Shown here in pieces: positions 41,281 to 55,373 of a stretch of DNA of 64,000 nucleotides. The stretch lies in NCBI RefSeq assembly GCF_050948175.1, contig NW_027490174.1, positions 744,001-808,000 on the forward strand. The letters run 5' to 3'. Source of the DNA: Xylocopa sonorina (lineage: Eukaryota; Arthropoda; Insecta; Hymenoptera; Apidae). The notes beneath the pieces were generated by a model. That model saw only the letters and a program-made list of their open reading frames with translations, did no database searches and was not told where the DNA came from. The position numbers and the translations under genes were made by a program. The first letter of the stretch is position 1. Each line of letters begins with the position of its first letter.

Positions 41281-44251
41281 GCTATTTCCTAGCATGGAAG
41301 TGTCGCATTTACATTCATTTGAAGTGAATACGAGGTATACATGACGCTTCGCAATGAATATTATACCATATCATGAAATATAGAAGAGAGATGCGATATC
41401 GCGTTTTAGGAAGCATTGGAACTCTATTGCTGCGATACGTAGACATCTGCAACTGCTATTTCCTAGCATGGAAGTGTCGCATTTACATTCTTTTGATGTG
41501 AATACGAGATATACATGAAACTTCGCAATGAATATCATATCTTATCATGAAACATAGGAATGAGGTGCTATATCGAGTTTTGAGAAGCATTAGAACTCTA
41601 CTGCCTATATACGTAGACATCTGCAAACTCTATTTTCTAGCAAGGAAATTTCGCACTTACATTCCTCTGAAGTGAATACGAGGTATACATAACATTACAC
41701 AATGAATATTATATCTTATTACGAAACATAGAAAAGAAATACGACATCTCGTTTTAAGAAGCATTAGTACTCTATTGCTATGATACGTAGACATCTGCAA
41801 ACAATATTTCCTAGCAAGGAAGTGTCGCATTTACATTCTTGTGAAGTGAATACGAGGTATGCATGACGCTTCGCAATGAATATTATACCTTCTCATGAAA
41901 CATAGAAGAGAGATGCGATATCGCGTTTTAGGAAGCATTGGAACTCTATTGCTACGATACGCAGACATCTGCAAACGCTATTTCCTAGCATGGAAGTGTC
42001 GCATTTACATTCATTTGAAGTGAATACGAGGTATACATGACACTTCGAAATGAATATTATACCTTATCATGAAACATAGAACAGTAATGCGATATCGCGT
42101 TTTAGGAAGCATTGGATCTCTATTGCTGCGATACGTAGACATCTGCACACGCTATTTCCTAGCATGGAAGTGTCGCATTTACATTCATTTGAAGTGAATA
42201 CGAGGTATACATGACGCTTCACAATGAATATTATACCTTATCATGAAATATAGAAGAGAGATGCGATATCGCGTTTTAGGAAGCATTGGAACTCTATTGC
42301 TGCGATACGTAGACATCTGCAACTGCTATTTCCTAGCATGGAAGTGTCGCATTTACATTCTTTTGATGTGAATACGAGATATACATGAAACTTCGCAATG
42401 AATATTATATCTTATCATGAAACATAGGAATGAGGTGCTATATCGAGTTTTGAGAAGCATTAGAACTCTACTGCCTATATACGTAGACATCTGCAAACTC
42501 TATTTTCTAGCAAGGAAATTTCGCACTTACATTCCTCTGAAGTGAATGCGTGGTATACATAACATTACACAATGAATATTATATCTTATTACGAAACATA
42601 GAAATGAAATACGACATCTCGTTTTAAGAAGCATTAGTACTCTATTGCTATGATACGTAGACATCTGCAAACAATATTTCCTAGCAAGGAAGTGTCGCAT
42701 TTACATTCTTGTGACGTGAATACGAGGTATACATGACGCTTCGCAATGAATATTATACCTTCTCATGAAACATAGAAGAGAGATGCGATATCGCGTTTTA
42801 GGAAGCATTGGAACTCTATTGCTGCGATACGTAGACATCTGCAAACGCTATTTCCTGGCATGGAAGTGTCGCATTTACATTCTTTTGATGTGAATACGAG
42901 ATATACATGACACTTCGCAATGAATATTATATCTTATCATGAAACATAGAAGTGAGATGCGATATCGCGTTCTAAGAAGAACTAGAACTCTATTGCTACG
43001 ATACGTAGACATCTGCAAACGATATTTCCTAGGATGGAAGGGTCGCATTTACATTCTTTTGAAGTGCGTACGAGGTATACATATCAATCCATAATGAATA
43101 TTATATCTTCCCATGAAACATAGCAGTGAGATGCGATATCGCGTTTTAAGAAGCATTAGAACTCTATTGCAACGATACGTAGACATCTGCAAACGCTATT
43201 TCCTAGCATGGAAGTGTCGCATTTACATTCATTTGAAGTGAATACGAGGTATACATGACGCTTCGCAATGAATATTATACCTTATCATGAAACATAGCAG
43301 TGAGATGCGATATCGCGTTTTAGGAAGCATTAGAACTCTATTGCTACGATACGTAGACATCTGCAAACTCAATTTTCCTAGCATGGAAGTGTCGCATTTA
43401 CATTCTTTTGAAGTGAATATGAGGTATACATGACACTTCGCAATGAATATTATATCTTATCATGAAACATAGAAGTGAGATGCGATATCGCGTTCTAAGA
43501 AGCATTAGAACTCTATTGCTACGATACGTAGACATCTGCACACGCTATTTCCTAGCATGGAAGTGTCTTATTTACGTTCTTTTGAAGTGAATACGAGGTA
43601 TACATGACACTTCGCCATGAATATTATATCTTATCATGAATCATAGGAATGAGGTGCTATATCGCGTTTTGAGAAGCATTAGAGCTCTATTGCTACGATA
43701 CGTAGACATCTGCAAACGCTATTTCCTAGCATGGAAATGTCGCATTTACATTCATTTGAAGTGAATACGAGGTATACATGACGCTTCGCAATGAATATTA
43801 TACCTTATCAAGAAATATAGAAGAGAGATGCGATATCGCGTTTTAGGAAGCATTGGAACTCTATTGCTGCGATACGTAGACATCTGCAACTGCTATTTCC
43901 TAGCATGGAAGTGTCGCATTTACATTCTTTTGATGTGAATACGAGATATACATGAAACTTCGCAATGAATATTATATCTAATCATGAAACATAGGAATGA
44001 GGTGCTATATCGAGTTTTGAGAAGCATTAGAACTCTACTGCCTATATACGTAGACATCTGCAAACTCTATTTTCTAGCAAGGAAATTTCGCACTTACATT
44101 CCTCTGAAGTGAATACGAGGTATACATAACATTACACAATGAATATTATATCTTATTACGAAACATAGAAATGAAATACGACATCTCGTTTTAAGAAGCA
44201 TTAGTACTCTATTGCTATGATACGTAGACATCTGCAAACAATATTTCCTAG
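41281..44251 (+). repeat. 5-monomer unit (870 bp) with a dispersed third copy
   Basis: About 673 bp at 41281-41953 matches 42151-42823 at an offset of 870 bp (5 x 174), and about 534 bp of it matches 43718-44251 at an offset of 1567 from copy 2 (9 monomers plus 1 bp). Shared rare words are GAAATATAGAAGAGAG (about 41375, 42245, 43812), CTGCAACTGCTATT, CATGAAACTTCGC and CTCTACTGCCTATATACG with CTCTATTTTCTAGC. Private differences are single bases (GAATACGAGG versus GAATGCGTGG near 42545). Confidence 0.86.
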
Positions 44252-45097
44252 CATGGAAGTGTCGCATTTACATTCTTTTGAAGTGAATACGAGGTATACA
44301 TGACACTTTGCAATGAATATTATACCTTATCGTGAAACATAGAAGAGATATGCGATATCGCGTTTTAGGAAGCATTGGAACTCTATTGCTGCGATACGTA
44401 GACATCTGCAAACGCTATTTCCTAGCATGGAAGTGTCGCATTTACATTCTTTTGAAGTGAATACGAGGTATACATGACACTTCGCAATGAATATTATATC
44501 TTATCATGAAACATAGCAGTGAGATGCGATATCGCGTTTTAAGAAGCATTAGTACTCTATTGCTACGATACGTAGACATCTGCAAACGCAATTTTCCTAG
44601 CATGGAAGTGTCGCATTTACATTCATTTGAAGTGAATACGTGGTATACATGACACTTCGTAATGAATATTATACCTTATCATGAAACATAGAAGAGTGAT
44701 GCGATATCGCGTTTTAGGAAGCATTGGATCTCTATTGCTGCGATACGTAGACATCTGCAAACGCTATTTCCTAGCATGGAAGTGTCGCATTTACATTCTT
44801 TTGAAGTGAATACGAGGTATACATGACACTTCGCAATGAATATTATATCTTATCATGAAACATAGGAATGAGGTGCTATATCGCGTTTTGAGAAGCATTA
44901 GAACTCTATTGCCACGATACGTAGACATCTGCAAACGCTATTTCCTAGCATGGAAGTGTCGCATTTACATTCTTTTGAAGTGAATACGAGGTATACATGA
45001 CACTTCGCAATGAATATTATATCTTATCATGAAACATAGGAATGAGTTGCGACATCTCGTTTTAAGAAGCATTAGAACTCTATTGCTACGATACGCA
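44252..45097 (+). repeat. Satellite monomers, right-half type
   Basis: About five monomers. They include a 175-bp variant with an extra T (GCAATTTTCC at about 44587), and a monomer with CACTTTGCAATG and TATCGTGAAACATAG near 44305-44343 that recurs near 45351 and 50049. No gene is present. Confidence 0.82.
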
Positions 45098-45878
45098 GAC
45101 ATCTGCAAACGCTATTTCCTAGCATGGAAGTGTCGCATTTACATTCATTTGAAGTGAATACGAGGTATACATGACACTTCGAAATGAATATTATACCTTA
45201 TCATGAAACAAAGAACAGTAATGCGATATCGCGTTTTAGGAAGCATTGGATCTCTATTGCTGCGATACGTAGACATCTGCAAACGCTATTTCCTAGCATG
45301 GAAGTGTCGCATTTACATTCTTTTGAAGTGAATACGAGGTATACATGACACTTTGCAATGAATATTATACCTTATCGTGAAACATAGAAGAGATATGCGA
45401 TATCGCGTTTTAGGAAGCATTGGAACTCTATTGCTGCGATACGTAGACATCTGCAAACGCTATTTCCTAGCATGGAAGTGTCGCATTTACATTCTTTTGA
45501 AGTGAATACGAGGTATACATGACACTTCGCAATGAATATTATATCTTATCATGAAACATAGCAGTGAGATGCGATATCGCGTTTTAAGAAGCATTAGTAC
45601 TCTATTGCTACGATACGCAGACATCTGCAAACGCTATTTCCTAGCATGGAAGTGTCGCATTTACATTCATTTGAAGTGAATACGAGGTATACATGACGCT
45701 TCGCAATGAATATTATACCTTATCATGAAACATAGCAGTGAGATGCGATATCGCGTTTTAGGAAGCATTAGAACTCTATTGCTACGATACGTAGACATCT
45801 GCAAACGCAATTTTCCTAGCATGGAAGTGTCGCATTTACATTCATTTGAGGTGAATACGTGGTATACATGACACTTCG
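45098..45878 (+). repeat. About 780-bp block, copy 1 (offset 4700)
   Basis: Matches 49798-50578 at an offset of 4700 bp (27 x 174 plus 2). Shared rare words are ATGAAACAAAGAACAG (about 45202 and 49902), CACTTTGCAATG, TATCGTGAAAC, GATACGCAGACATC and CATTTGAGGTGAATACGTGG. The match ends at CGCAATG here versus CGTAATG in copy 2. Confidence 0.85.
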
Positions 45879-47397
45879 CAATGAATATTATACCTTATCA
45901 TGAAGCATAGGAATGAGTTGCGACATCTCGTTTTAAGAAGCATTAGAACTCTATTGCTACGATACGCAGACATCTGCAAACGCTATTTCCTAGCATGGAA
46001 GTGTCGCATTTACATTCATTTGAAGTGAAACGAGGTATACATGACACTTCGAAATGAATATTATACCTTATCATGAAACATAGAACAGTAATGCGATATC
46101 GCGTTTTAGGAAGCACTGGATCTCTATTGCTGCGATACGTAGACATCTGCAAACGCTATTTCCTAGCATGGAAGTGTCGCATTTACATTCTTTTGAAGTG
46201 AATACGAGGTATACATGACACTTCGCAATGAATATTATACCTTATCTTGAAACATAGAAGAGATATGCGATATCGCGTTTTAGGAAGCATTGGAACTCTA
46301 TTGCTGCGATACGTGGACATCTGCAAACGCTATTTCCTAGCATGGAAGTGTCGCATTTACATTCCTTTGAAGTGAATACAAGGTATACATGACACTTCGC
46401 AATGAATATTATATCTTATCATGAAACATAGCAGTGAGATGCGATATCGCGTTTTAAGAAGCATTAGTACTCTATTGCTACGATACGTAGGCATCTGCAA
46501 ACGCTATTTCCTAGCATGGAAGTGTCGCATTTACATTCATTTGAAGTGAATACGAGGTATACATGACACATCGTAATGAATATTATACCATATCATGAAA
46601 CATAGAAGAGTGATGCGATATCGCGTTTTAGGAAGCATTGGAACTCTATTGCTGCGATACGTAGACATCTGCAAACGCTATTTCCTAGCATGGAAGTGTC
46701 GCATTTACATTCTTTTGATGTGAATACGAGATATACATGACACTTCGCAATGAATATTATATCTTCTAATGAAACATAGCAGTGAGATGCGATATCGCGT
46801 TTTAGGAAGCATTAGAACTCTATTGCTACGATACGTAGACATCTGCAAACGCAATTTTCCTAGCATGGAAGTGTCGCATTTACATTCATTTGAGGTGAAT
46901 ACGTGGTATACATGACACTTCGTAATGAATATTATACCTTATCATGAAACATAGAAGAGTGATGCGATATCGCGTTTTAGGAAGCATTGGATCTCTATTG
47001 CTGCGATACGTAGACATCTGCAAACGCTATTTCCTAGCATGGAAGTGTCGCATTTACATTCTTTTGAAGTGAATACGAGGTATACATGACACTTCGCAAT
47101 GAATATTATATCTTATCATGAAACATAGGAATGAGGTGCTATATCGCGTTTTGAGAAGCATTAGAACTCTATTGCTACGATACGTAGACATCTGCAAACG
47201 CTATTTCCTAGCATGGAAGTGTCGCATTTACATTCTTTTGAAGTGAATACGAGGTATACATGACACTTCGAAATGAATATTATACCTTATCATGAAACAT
47301 AGAACAGTAATGCGATATCGCGTTTTAGGAAGCATTGGATCTCTATTGCTGCGATACGTAGACATCTGCAAACGCTATTTCCTAGCATGGAAGTGTC
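45861..47397 (+). repeat. About 1.54-kb block, copy 1 (offset 5048-5049)
   Basis: Matches 50909-52446. The offset is 5048 bp at the left and 5049 bp after a one-base deletion here (GTGAAACGAGG at about 46026 instead of GTGAATACGAGG). Shared features are ACATAGAACAGTAATGCG, GAAGCACTGGATC, GTGAATACAAGG with ATTCCTTTG (46361 and 51410), TTCTAATGAAACATAG and two extra-T monomers. The copies part at 47398: GTGTCGC here, GTGTCTT in copy 2. Confidence 0.86.
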
Positions 47398-47909
47398 GCA
47401 TTTACATTCTTTTGATGTGAATACGAGATATACATGACAATTCGCAATGAATATTATATCTTATCATGAAACATAGGAATGAGGTGCTATATCGAGTTTT
47501 GAGAAGCATTAGAACTCTATTGCCTATATACGTAGACATCTGCAAACTCCATTTCCTAGGAAGGAAATTTCGCACTTACATTCCACTGAAGTGAATACGA
47601 GGTATACATAACATTACACAATGAATATTATACCTTATTACGAAACATAGAAATGAAATACGACATCTCGTTTTAAGAAGCATTAGTACTCTATTGCTGT
47701 GATACGTAGACATCTGCAAACAATATTTCCTAGCAAGGAAGTGTCGCATTTACATTCTTCTGAAGTGAATACGAGATATACATGACACTTCGCAATGAAT
47801 ATTATATCTTCTCATGAAACATAGCAGTGAGATGCGATATCGCGTTTTAAGAAGCATTAGAACTCTATTGCTACGATACGTAGACATCTGCAAACGCTAT
47901 TTCCTAGCA
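47398..47909 (+). repeat. Monomers shared with the 37.3-37.7 kb region
   Basis: About three monomers. The stretch up to about 47770 matches 37320-37680 (offset 10091), including CATGACAATTCGC, TATCGAGTTTTGAG and CAAACTCCATTTCCTAGG. The other right-half blocks lack this stretch at the same point, so it marks a junction between differently derived segments. Confidence 0.8.
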
Positions 47910-48692
47910 AGGAGATTTCGCACTTACATTCCACTGAAGTGAATACAAGGTATACATAACATTGCACAATGAATATTATATCTTATTACGGAACATAGAA
48001 ATGAAATACGACATCTCGTTTTAAGAAGCATTAGTACTCTATTGCTGTGATACGTAGACATCTGCAAACGCTACTTCCTAGCATGGAAGTGTCTTATTTA
48101 CGTTCTTTTGAAGTGAATACGAGGTATACATGACACTTCGCAATGAATATTATATCTTATCATGAAACATAGATGTGAGATGCGATATCGCGTTTTAAGA
48201 AGCATTAGAACTCTATTGCTACGATACGTAGACATCTGCAAAACGCTATTTCCTAGCATGGAAGTGTCGCATTTACATTCTTTTGAAGTGAATATGAGGT
48301 ATACATGACACTTCGCAATGAATATTATATCTTATCATGAAACATAGAAGTGAGATGCGATATTGCGTTCTAAGAAGCATTAGAACTCTATTGCTACGAT
48401 ACGTAGACATCTGCACACGCTATTTCCTAGCATGGAAGTGTCTTATTTACGTTCTTTTGAAGTGAATACGAGGTATACATGACACTTCGCCATGAATATT
48501 ATATCTTATCATGAAACATAGGAATGAGGTGCTATATCGCGTTTTGAGAAGCATTAGAGCTCTATTGCTACGATACGTAGACATCTGCAAACGCTATTTC
48601 CTAGCATGGAAGTGTCGCATTTACATTCATTTGAAGTGAATACGAGGTATACATGACGCTTCGCAGTGAATATTATACCTTATCATGAAACA
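47910..48692 (+). repeat. Block with CAAAACGCT length variant, second of five
   Basis: Matches 40598-41380 (offset 7312) and about 52959-53741 (offset 5049). The A-insertion marker lies at 48239, followed by CTGCACACGC and CTTATTTACGTTC monomers in the same order. It ends near 48690, where the sequence jumps directly to a TATCGAGTTTTGAG monomer. The copies at 53.7 and 57.6 kb have one extra monomer there, so the offset grows from 5049 to 5223. Confidence 0.86.
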
Positions 48693-49797
48693 TAGGAATG
48701 AGGTGCTATATCGAGTTTTGAGAAGCATTAGCACTCTACTGCCTATATACGTAGACATCTGCAAACTCTATTTTCTAGCAAGGAAATTTCGCACTTACAT
48801 TCCTCTGAAGTGAATACGAGGTATACATAACATTACACAATGAATATTATATCTTATTACGAAACATAGAAATGAAATACGACATCTCGTTTTAAGAAGC
48901 ATTAGTACTCTATTGCTATGATACGTAGACATCTGCAAACAATATTTCCTAGCAAGAACGTGTCGCATTTACATTCTTGTGAAGTGAATACGAGGTATAC
49001 ATGACGCTTCGCAATGAATATTATACCTTCTCATGAAACATAGAAGAGAGATGCGATATCGCGTTTTAGGAAGCATTGGAACTCTATTGCTGCGATACGT
49101 AGACATCTGCAAACGCTATTTCCTAGCATGGAAGTGTCGCATTTACATTCTTTTGATGTGAATACGAGATATACATGACACTTCGCAATGAATATTATAT
49201 CTTGTCATGAAACATAGAAGTGAGATGCGATATCGCGTTCTAAGAAGCACTAGAACTCTATTGCTACGATACGTAGACATCTGCAAACGCTATTTCCTAG
49301 GATGGATGGGTCGCATTTACATTCTTTTGAAGTGAGTACGAGGTATACATAACACTCCATAATGAATATTATATCTTCTCATGAAACATAGCAGTGAGAT
49401 GCGATATCGCGTTTTAAGAAGCATTAGAACTCTATTGCTACGATACGTAGACATCTGCAAACGCTATTTCCTAGCATGGAAGTGTCGCATTTACATTCTT
49501 TTGAAGTGAATACGAGGTATACATGACACTTCGCAATGAATATTATATCTTATCATGAAACATAGGAATGAGGTGCTATATCGCGTCTTGAGAAGCATTG
49601 GATCTCTATTGCTGCGATACGTAGACATCTGCAAACGCTATTTCCTAGCATGGAAGTGTCGCATTTACATTCATTTGAAGTGAATACGAGGTATACATGA
49701 CACTTCGCTATGAATATTATACCTTGTCATGAAACATAGAAGAGTGATGCGATATCGCGTTTTAGGAAGCATTGGATCTCTATTGCTGCGATACGTA
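48693..49797 (+). repeat. Mosaic segment, one monomer shorter than its paralogues
   Basis: About 6 monomers. Up to about 49560 they follow 53916-54783 at an offset of 5223 bp (5049 plus 174), with shared words CATTAGCACTCTACTGCC, CCTAGGATGGATGGG (about 49298 and 54521) and ATCTTGTCATGAAAC. The remainder consists of monomers with GCATTGGATCTC. No gene is present. Confidence 0.83.
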
Positions 49798-51542
49798 GAC
49801 ATCTGCAAACGCTATTTCCTAGCATGGAAGTGTCGCATTTACATTCATTTGAAGTGAATACGAGGTATACATGACACTTCGAAATGAATATTATACCTTA
49901 TCATGAAACAAAGAACAGTAATGCGATATCGCGTTTTAGGAAGCATTGGATCTCTATTGCTGCGATACGTAGACATCTGCAAACGCTATTTCCTAGCATG
50001 GAAGTGTCGCATTTACATTCTTTTGAAGTGAATACGAGGTATACATGACACTTTGCAATGAATATTATACCTTATCGTGAAACATAGAAGAGATAAGCGA
50101 TATCGCGTTTTAGGAAGCATTGGAACTCTATTTCTGCGATACGTAGACATCTGCAAACGCTATTTCCTAGCATGGAAGTGTCGCATTTACATTCTTTTGA
50201 AGTGAATACGAGGTATACATGACACTTCGCAATGAATATTATATCTTATCATGAAACATAGCAGTGAGATGCGATATCGCGTTTTAAGAAGCATTAGTAC
50301 TCTATTGCTACGATACGCAGACATCTGCAAACGCTATTTCCTAGCATGGAAGTGTCGCATTTACATTCATTTGAAGTGAATACGAGGTATACATGACGCT
50401 TCGCAATGAATATTATACCTTATCATGAAACATAGCAGTGAGATGCGATATCGCGTTTTAGGAAGCATTAGAACTCTATTGCTACGATACGTAGACATCT
50501 GCAAACGCAATTTTCCTAGCATGGAAGTGTCGCATTTACATTCATTTGAGGTGAATACGTGGTATACATGACACTTCGTAATGAATATTATACCTTATCA
50601 TGAAACATAGAAGAGTGATGCGATATCGCGTTTTAGGAAGCATTGGATCTCTATTGCTGCGATACGTAGACATCTGCAAACGCTATTTCCTAGCATGGAA
50701 GTGTCGCATTTACATTCTTTTGAAGTGAATACAAGGTATACATGACACTTCGCAATGAATATTATATCTTATCATGAAACATAGGAATGAGGTGCTATAT
50801 CGCGTTTTGAGAAGCATTAGAAGTCTATTGCTACGATACGTAGACATCTGCAAACGCTATTTCCTAGCATGGAAGTGTCGCATTTACATTCTTTTGAAGT
50901 GAATACGAGGTATACATGACACTTCGCAATGAATATTATACCTTATCATGAAACATAGGAATGAGTTGCGACATCTCGTTTTAAGAAGCATTAGAACTCT
51001 ATTGCTACGATACGCAGACATCTGCAAACGCTATTTCCTAGCATGGAAGTGTCGCATTTACATTCATTTGAAGTGAATACGAGGTATACATGACACTTCG
51101 AAATGAATATTATACCTTATCATGAAACATAGAACAGTAATGCGATATCGCGTTTTAGGAAGCACTGGATCTCTATTGCTGCGATACGTAGACATCTGCA
51201 AACGCTATTTCCTAGCATGGAAGTGTCGCATTTACATTCTTTTGAAGTGAATACGAGGTATACATGACACTTCGCAATGAATATTATACCTTATCGTGAA
51301 ACATAGAAGAGATATGCGATATCGCGTTTTAGGAAGCATTGGAACTCTATTGCTGCGATACGTAGACATCTGCAAACGCTATTTCCTAGCATGGAAGTGT
51401 CGCATTTACATTCCTTTGAAGTGAATACAAGGTATACATGACACTTCGCAATGAATATTATATCTTATCATGAAACATAGCAGTGAGATGCGATATCGCG
51501 TTTTAAGAAGCATTAGTACTCTATTGCTACGATACGTAGGCA
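49798..51542 (+). repeat. Second copies of the 4700- and 5049-offset blocks
   Basis: 49798-50578 repeats 45098-45878, and 50909-51542 begins the repeat of 45861-47397. The stretch 50579-50908 is about two extra monomers that interrupt the relationship, which is why the offset changes from 4700 to 5048. One extra-T monomer lies at about 50507. No gene is present. Confidence 0.84.
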
Positions 51543-54500
51543 TCTGCAAACGCTATTTCCTAGCATGGAAGTGTCGCATTTACATTCATTTGAAGTGAAT
51601 ACGAGGTATACATGACACTTCGTAATGAATATTATACCATATCATGAAACATAGAAGAGTGATGCGATATCGCGTTTTAGGAAGCATTGGAACTCTATTG
51701 CTGCGATACGTAGACATCTGCAAACGCTATTTCCTAGCATGGAAGTGTCGCATTTACATTCTTTTGATGTGAATACGAGATATACATGACACTTCGCAAT
51801 GAATATTATATCTTCTAATGAAACATAGCAGTGAGATGCGATATCGCGTTTTAGGAAGCATTAGAACTCTATTGCTACGATACGTAGACATCTGCAAACG
51901 CAATTTTCCTAGCATGGAAGTGTCGCATATACATTCATTTGAGGTGAATACGTGGTATACATGACACTTCGTAATGAATATTATACCTTATCATGAAACA
52001 TAGAAGAGTGATGCGATATCGCGTTTTAGGAAGCATTGGATCTCTATTGCTGCGATACGTAGACATCTGCAAACGCTATTTCCTAGCATGGAAGTGTCGC
52101 ATTTACATTCTTTTGAAGTGAATACGAGGTATACATGACACTTCGCAATGAATATTATATCTTATCATGAAACATAGGAATGAGGTGCTATATCGCGTTT
52201 TGAGAAGCATTAGAACTCTATTGCTACGATACGTAGACATCTGCAAACGCTATTTCCTAGCATGGAAGTGTCGCATTTACATTCTTTTGAAGTGAATACG
52301 AGGTATACATGACACTTCGAAATGAATATTATACCTTATCATGAAACATAGAACAGTAATGCGATATCGCGTTTTAGGAAGCATTGGATCTCTATTGCTG
52401 CGATACGTAGACATCTGCAAACGCTATTTCCTAGCATGGAAGTGTCTTATTTACGTTCTTTTGAAGTGAATACGAGGTATACATGACACTTCGCCATGAA
52501 TATTATATCTTATCATGAAACATAGGAATGAGGTGCTATATCGCGTTTTGAGAAGCATTGGAGCTCTATTGCTACGATACGTAGACATCTGCAAACGCTA
52601 TTTCCTAGCATGGAAGTGTCGCATTTACATTCATTTGAAGTGAATACGAGGTATACATGACGCTTCGCAATGAATATTATACCTTATCATGAAACATAGA
52701 AGAGAGATGCGATATCGCGTTTTAGGAAGCATTGGAACTCTATTGCTGCGATACGTAGACATCTGCAAACGCTATTTCCTAGCATGGAAGTGTCGCATTT
52801 ACATGTTTTTGATGTGAATACGAGATATACATGACACTTCGCAATGAATATTATATCTTCTCATGAAACATAGCAGTGAGATGCGATATCGCGTTTTAAG
52901 AAGCATTAGAACTCTATTGCTACGATACGTAGACATCTGCAAACGCTATTTCCTAGCAAGGAAATTTCGCACTTACATTCCACTGAAGTGAATACAAGGT
53001 ATACATAACATTACACAATGAATATTATATCTTATTACGGAACATAGAAATGAAATACGACATCTCGTTTTAAGAAGCATTAGTACTCTATTGCTGTGAT
53101 ACGTAGACATCTGCAAACGCTACTTCCTAGCATGGAAGTGTCTTATTTACGTTCTTTTGAAGTGAATACGAGGTATACATGACACTTCGCAATGAATATT
53201 ATATCTTATCATGAAACATAGATGTGAGATGCGATATCGCGTTTTAAGAAGCATTAGAACTCTATTGCTACGATACGTAGACATCTGCAAAACGCTATTT
53301 CCTAGCATGGAAGTGTCGCATTTACATTCTTTTGAAGTGAATATGAGGTATACATGACACTTCGCAATGAATATTATATCTTATCATGAAACATAGAAGT
53401 GAGATGCGATATTGCGTTCTAAGAAGCATTAGAACTCTATTGCTACGATACGTAGACATCTGCACACGCTATTTCCTAGCATGGAAGTGTCTTATTTACG
53501 TTCTTTTGAAGTGAATACGAGGTATACATGACACTTCGCCATGAATATTATATCTTATCATGAAACATAGGAATGAGGTGCTATATCGCGTTTTGAGAAG
53601 CATTAGAGCTCTATTGCTACGATACGTAGACATCTGCAAACGCTATTTCCTAGCATGGAAGTGTCGCATTTACATTCATTTGAAGTGAATACGAGGTATA
53701 CATGACGCTTCGCAGTGAATATTATACCTTATCATGAAACATAGAAGAGAGATGCGATATCGCGTTTTAGGAAGCATTGGAACTCTATTGCTGCGATACG
53801 TAGACATCTGCAACTGCTATTCCCTAGCATGGAAGTGTCGCATTTACATTCTTTTGATGTGAATACGAGATATACATGACACTTCGCAATGAATATTATA
53901 TCTTATCATGAAACATAGGAATGAGGTGCTATATCGAGTTTTGAGAAGCATTAGCACTCTACTGCCTATATACGTAGACATCTGCAAACTCTATTTTCTA
54001 GCAAGGAAATTTCGCACTTACATTCCTCTGAAGTGAATACGAGGTATACATAACATTACACAATGAATATTATATCTTATTACGAAACATAGAAATGAAA
54101 TACGACATCTCGTTTTAAGAAGCATTAGTACTCTATTGCTATGATACGTAGACATCTGCAAACAATATTTCCTAGCCAGGAAGTGTCGCATTTACATTCT
54201 TGTGAAGTGAATACGAGGTATACATGACGCTTCGCAATGAATATTATACCTTCTCATGAAACATAGAAGAGAGATGCGATATCGCGTTTTAGGAAGCATT
54301 GGAACTCTATTGCTGCGATACGTAGACATCTGCAAACGCTATTTCCTAGCATGGAAGTGTCGCATTTACATTCTTTTGATGTGAATACGAGATATACATG
54401 ACACTTCGCAATGAATATTATATCTTGTCATGAAACATAGAAGTGAGATGCGATATCGCGTTCTAAGAAGCACTAGAACTCTATTGCTACGATACGTAGA

Positions 54501-55373
54501 CATCTGCAAACGCTATTTCCTAGGATGGATGGGTCGCATTTACATTCTTTTGAAGTGAGTACGAGGTATACATAACACTCCATAATGAATATTATATCTT
54601 CTCATGAAACATAGCAGTGAGATGCGATATCGCGTTTTAAGAAGCATTAGAACTCTATTGCTACGATACGTAGGCATCTGCAAACGCTATTTCCTAGCAT
54701 GGAAGTGTCGCATTTACATTCATTTGAAGTGAATACGAGGTATACATGACGCTTCGCAATGAATATTATACCTTATCATGAAACATAGCAGTGAGATGCG
54801 ATATCGCGTTTTAGGAAGCATTAGAACTCTATTGCTACGATACGTAGGTATCTGCAAACGCAATTTTCCTAGCATGGAAGTGTCGCATTTACATTCATTT
54901 GAAGTGAATACGAGGTATACATGACGCTTCGCAGTGAATATTACACCTTATCATGAAACATAGAAGAGTGATGCGATATCGCGTTTTAGGAAGCATTGGA
55001 TCTCTATTGCTGCGATACGTAGACATCTGCAAACGCTATTTCCTAGCATGGAAGTGTCGCATTTACATTCTTTTGAAGTGAGTACGAGGTATACATGACA
55101 CTTCGCAATGAATATTATATCTTATCATGAAACATAGGAATGAGGTGCTATATCGCGTTTTGAGAAGCATTAGAACTCTATTGCTACGATACGTAGACAT
55201 CTGCAAACGTTATTTCCTAGCATGGAAGTGTCGCATTTACATTCTTTTGAAGTGAATACGAGGTACACATGACTCTTCGCAATGAATATTATATCTTATC
55301 ATGAAACATAGGAATGAGTTGCGACATCTCGTTTTAAGAAGCATTAGAACTCTATTGCTACGATACGCAGACA
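51543..55373 (+). repeat. 22-monomer higher-order repeat, 3831 bp, copy 1
   Basis: Matches 55374-59204 at an offset of 3831 bp (22 x 174 plus 3; the three extra bases fit two extra-T monomers and one CAAAACGCT monomer per unit). Junction words are ATTATACCATATCATG (about 51630 and 55461) and GTGTCTTATTTACG at 52442 and 56273. It contains the five-copy block (marker at 53288) and the linked pair with TTTCGCACTTAC (about 52968 and 54009). I noticed about six substitutions between copies, for example CGCATATACATTC versus CGCATTTACATTC near 51928 and AGCCAGGAAG versus AGCAAGGAAG near 54174. Confidence 0.92.

Noticed and set aside
45943..46152. 69-codon open frame on the - strand
   Set aside because: It opens because of the single-base deletion GTGAAACGAGG near 46026. 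The paralogous stretch about 5.05 kb downstream lacks the deletion, so the frame is an accident of an indel.
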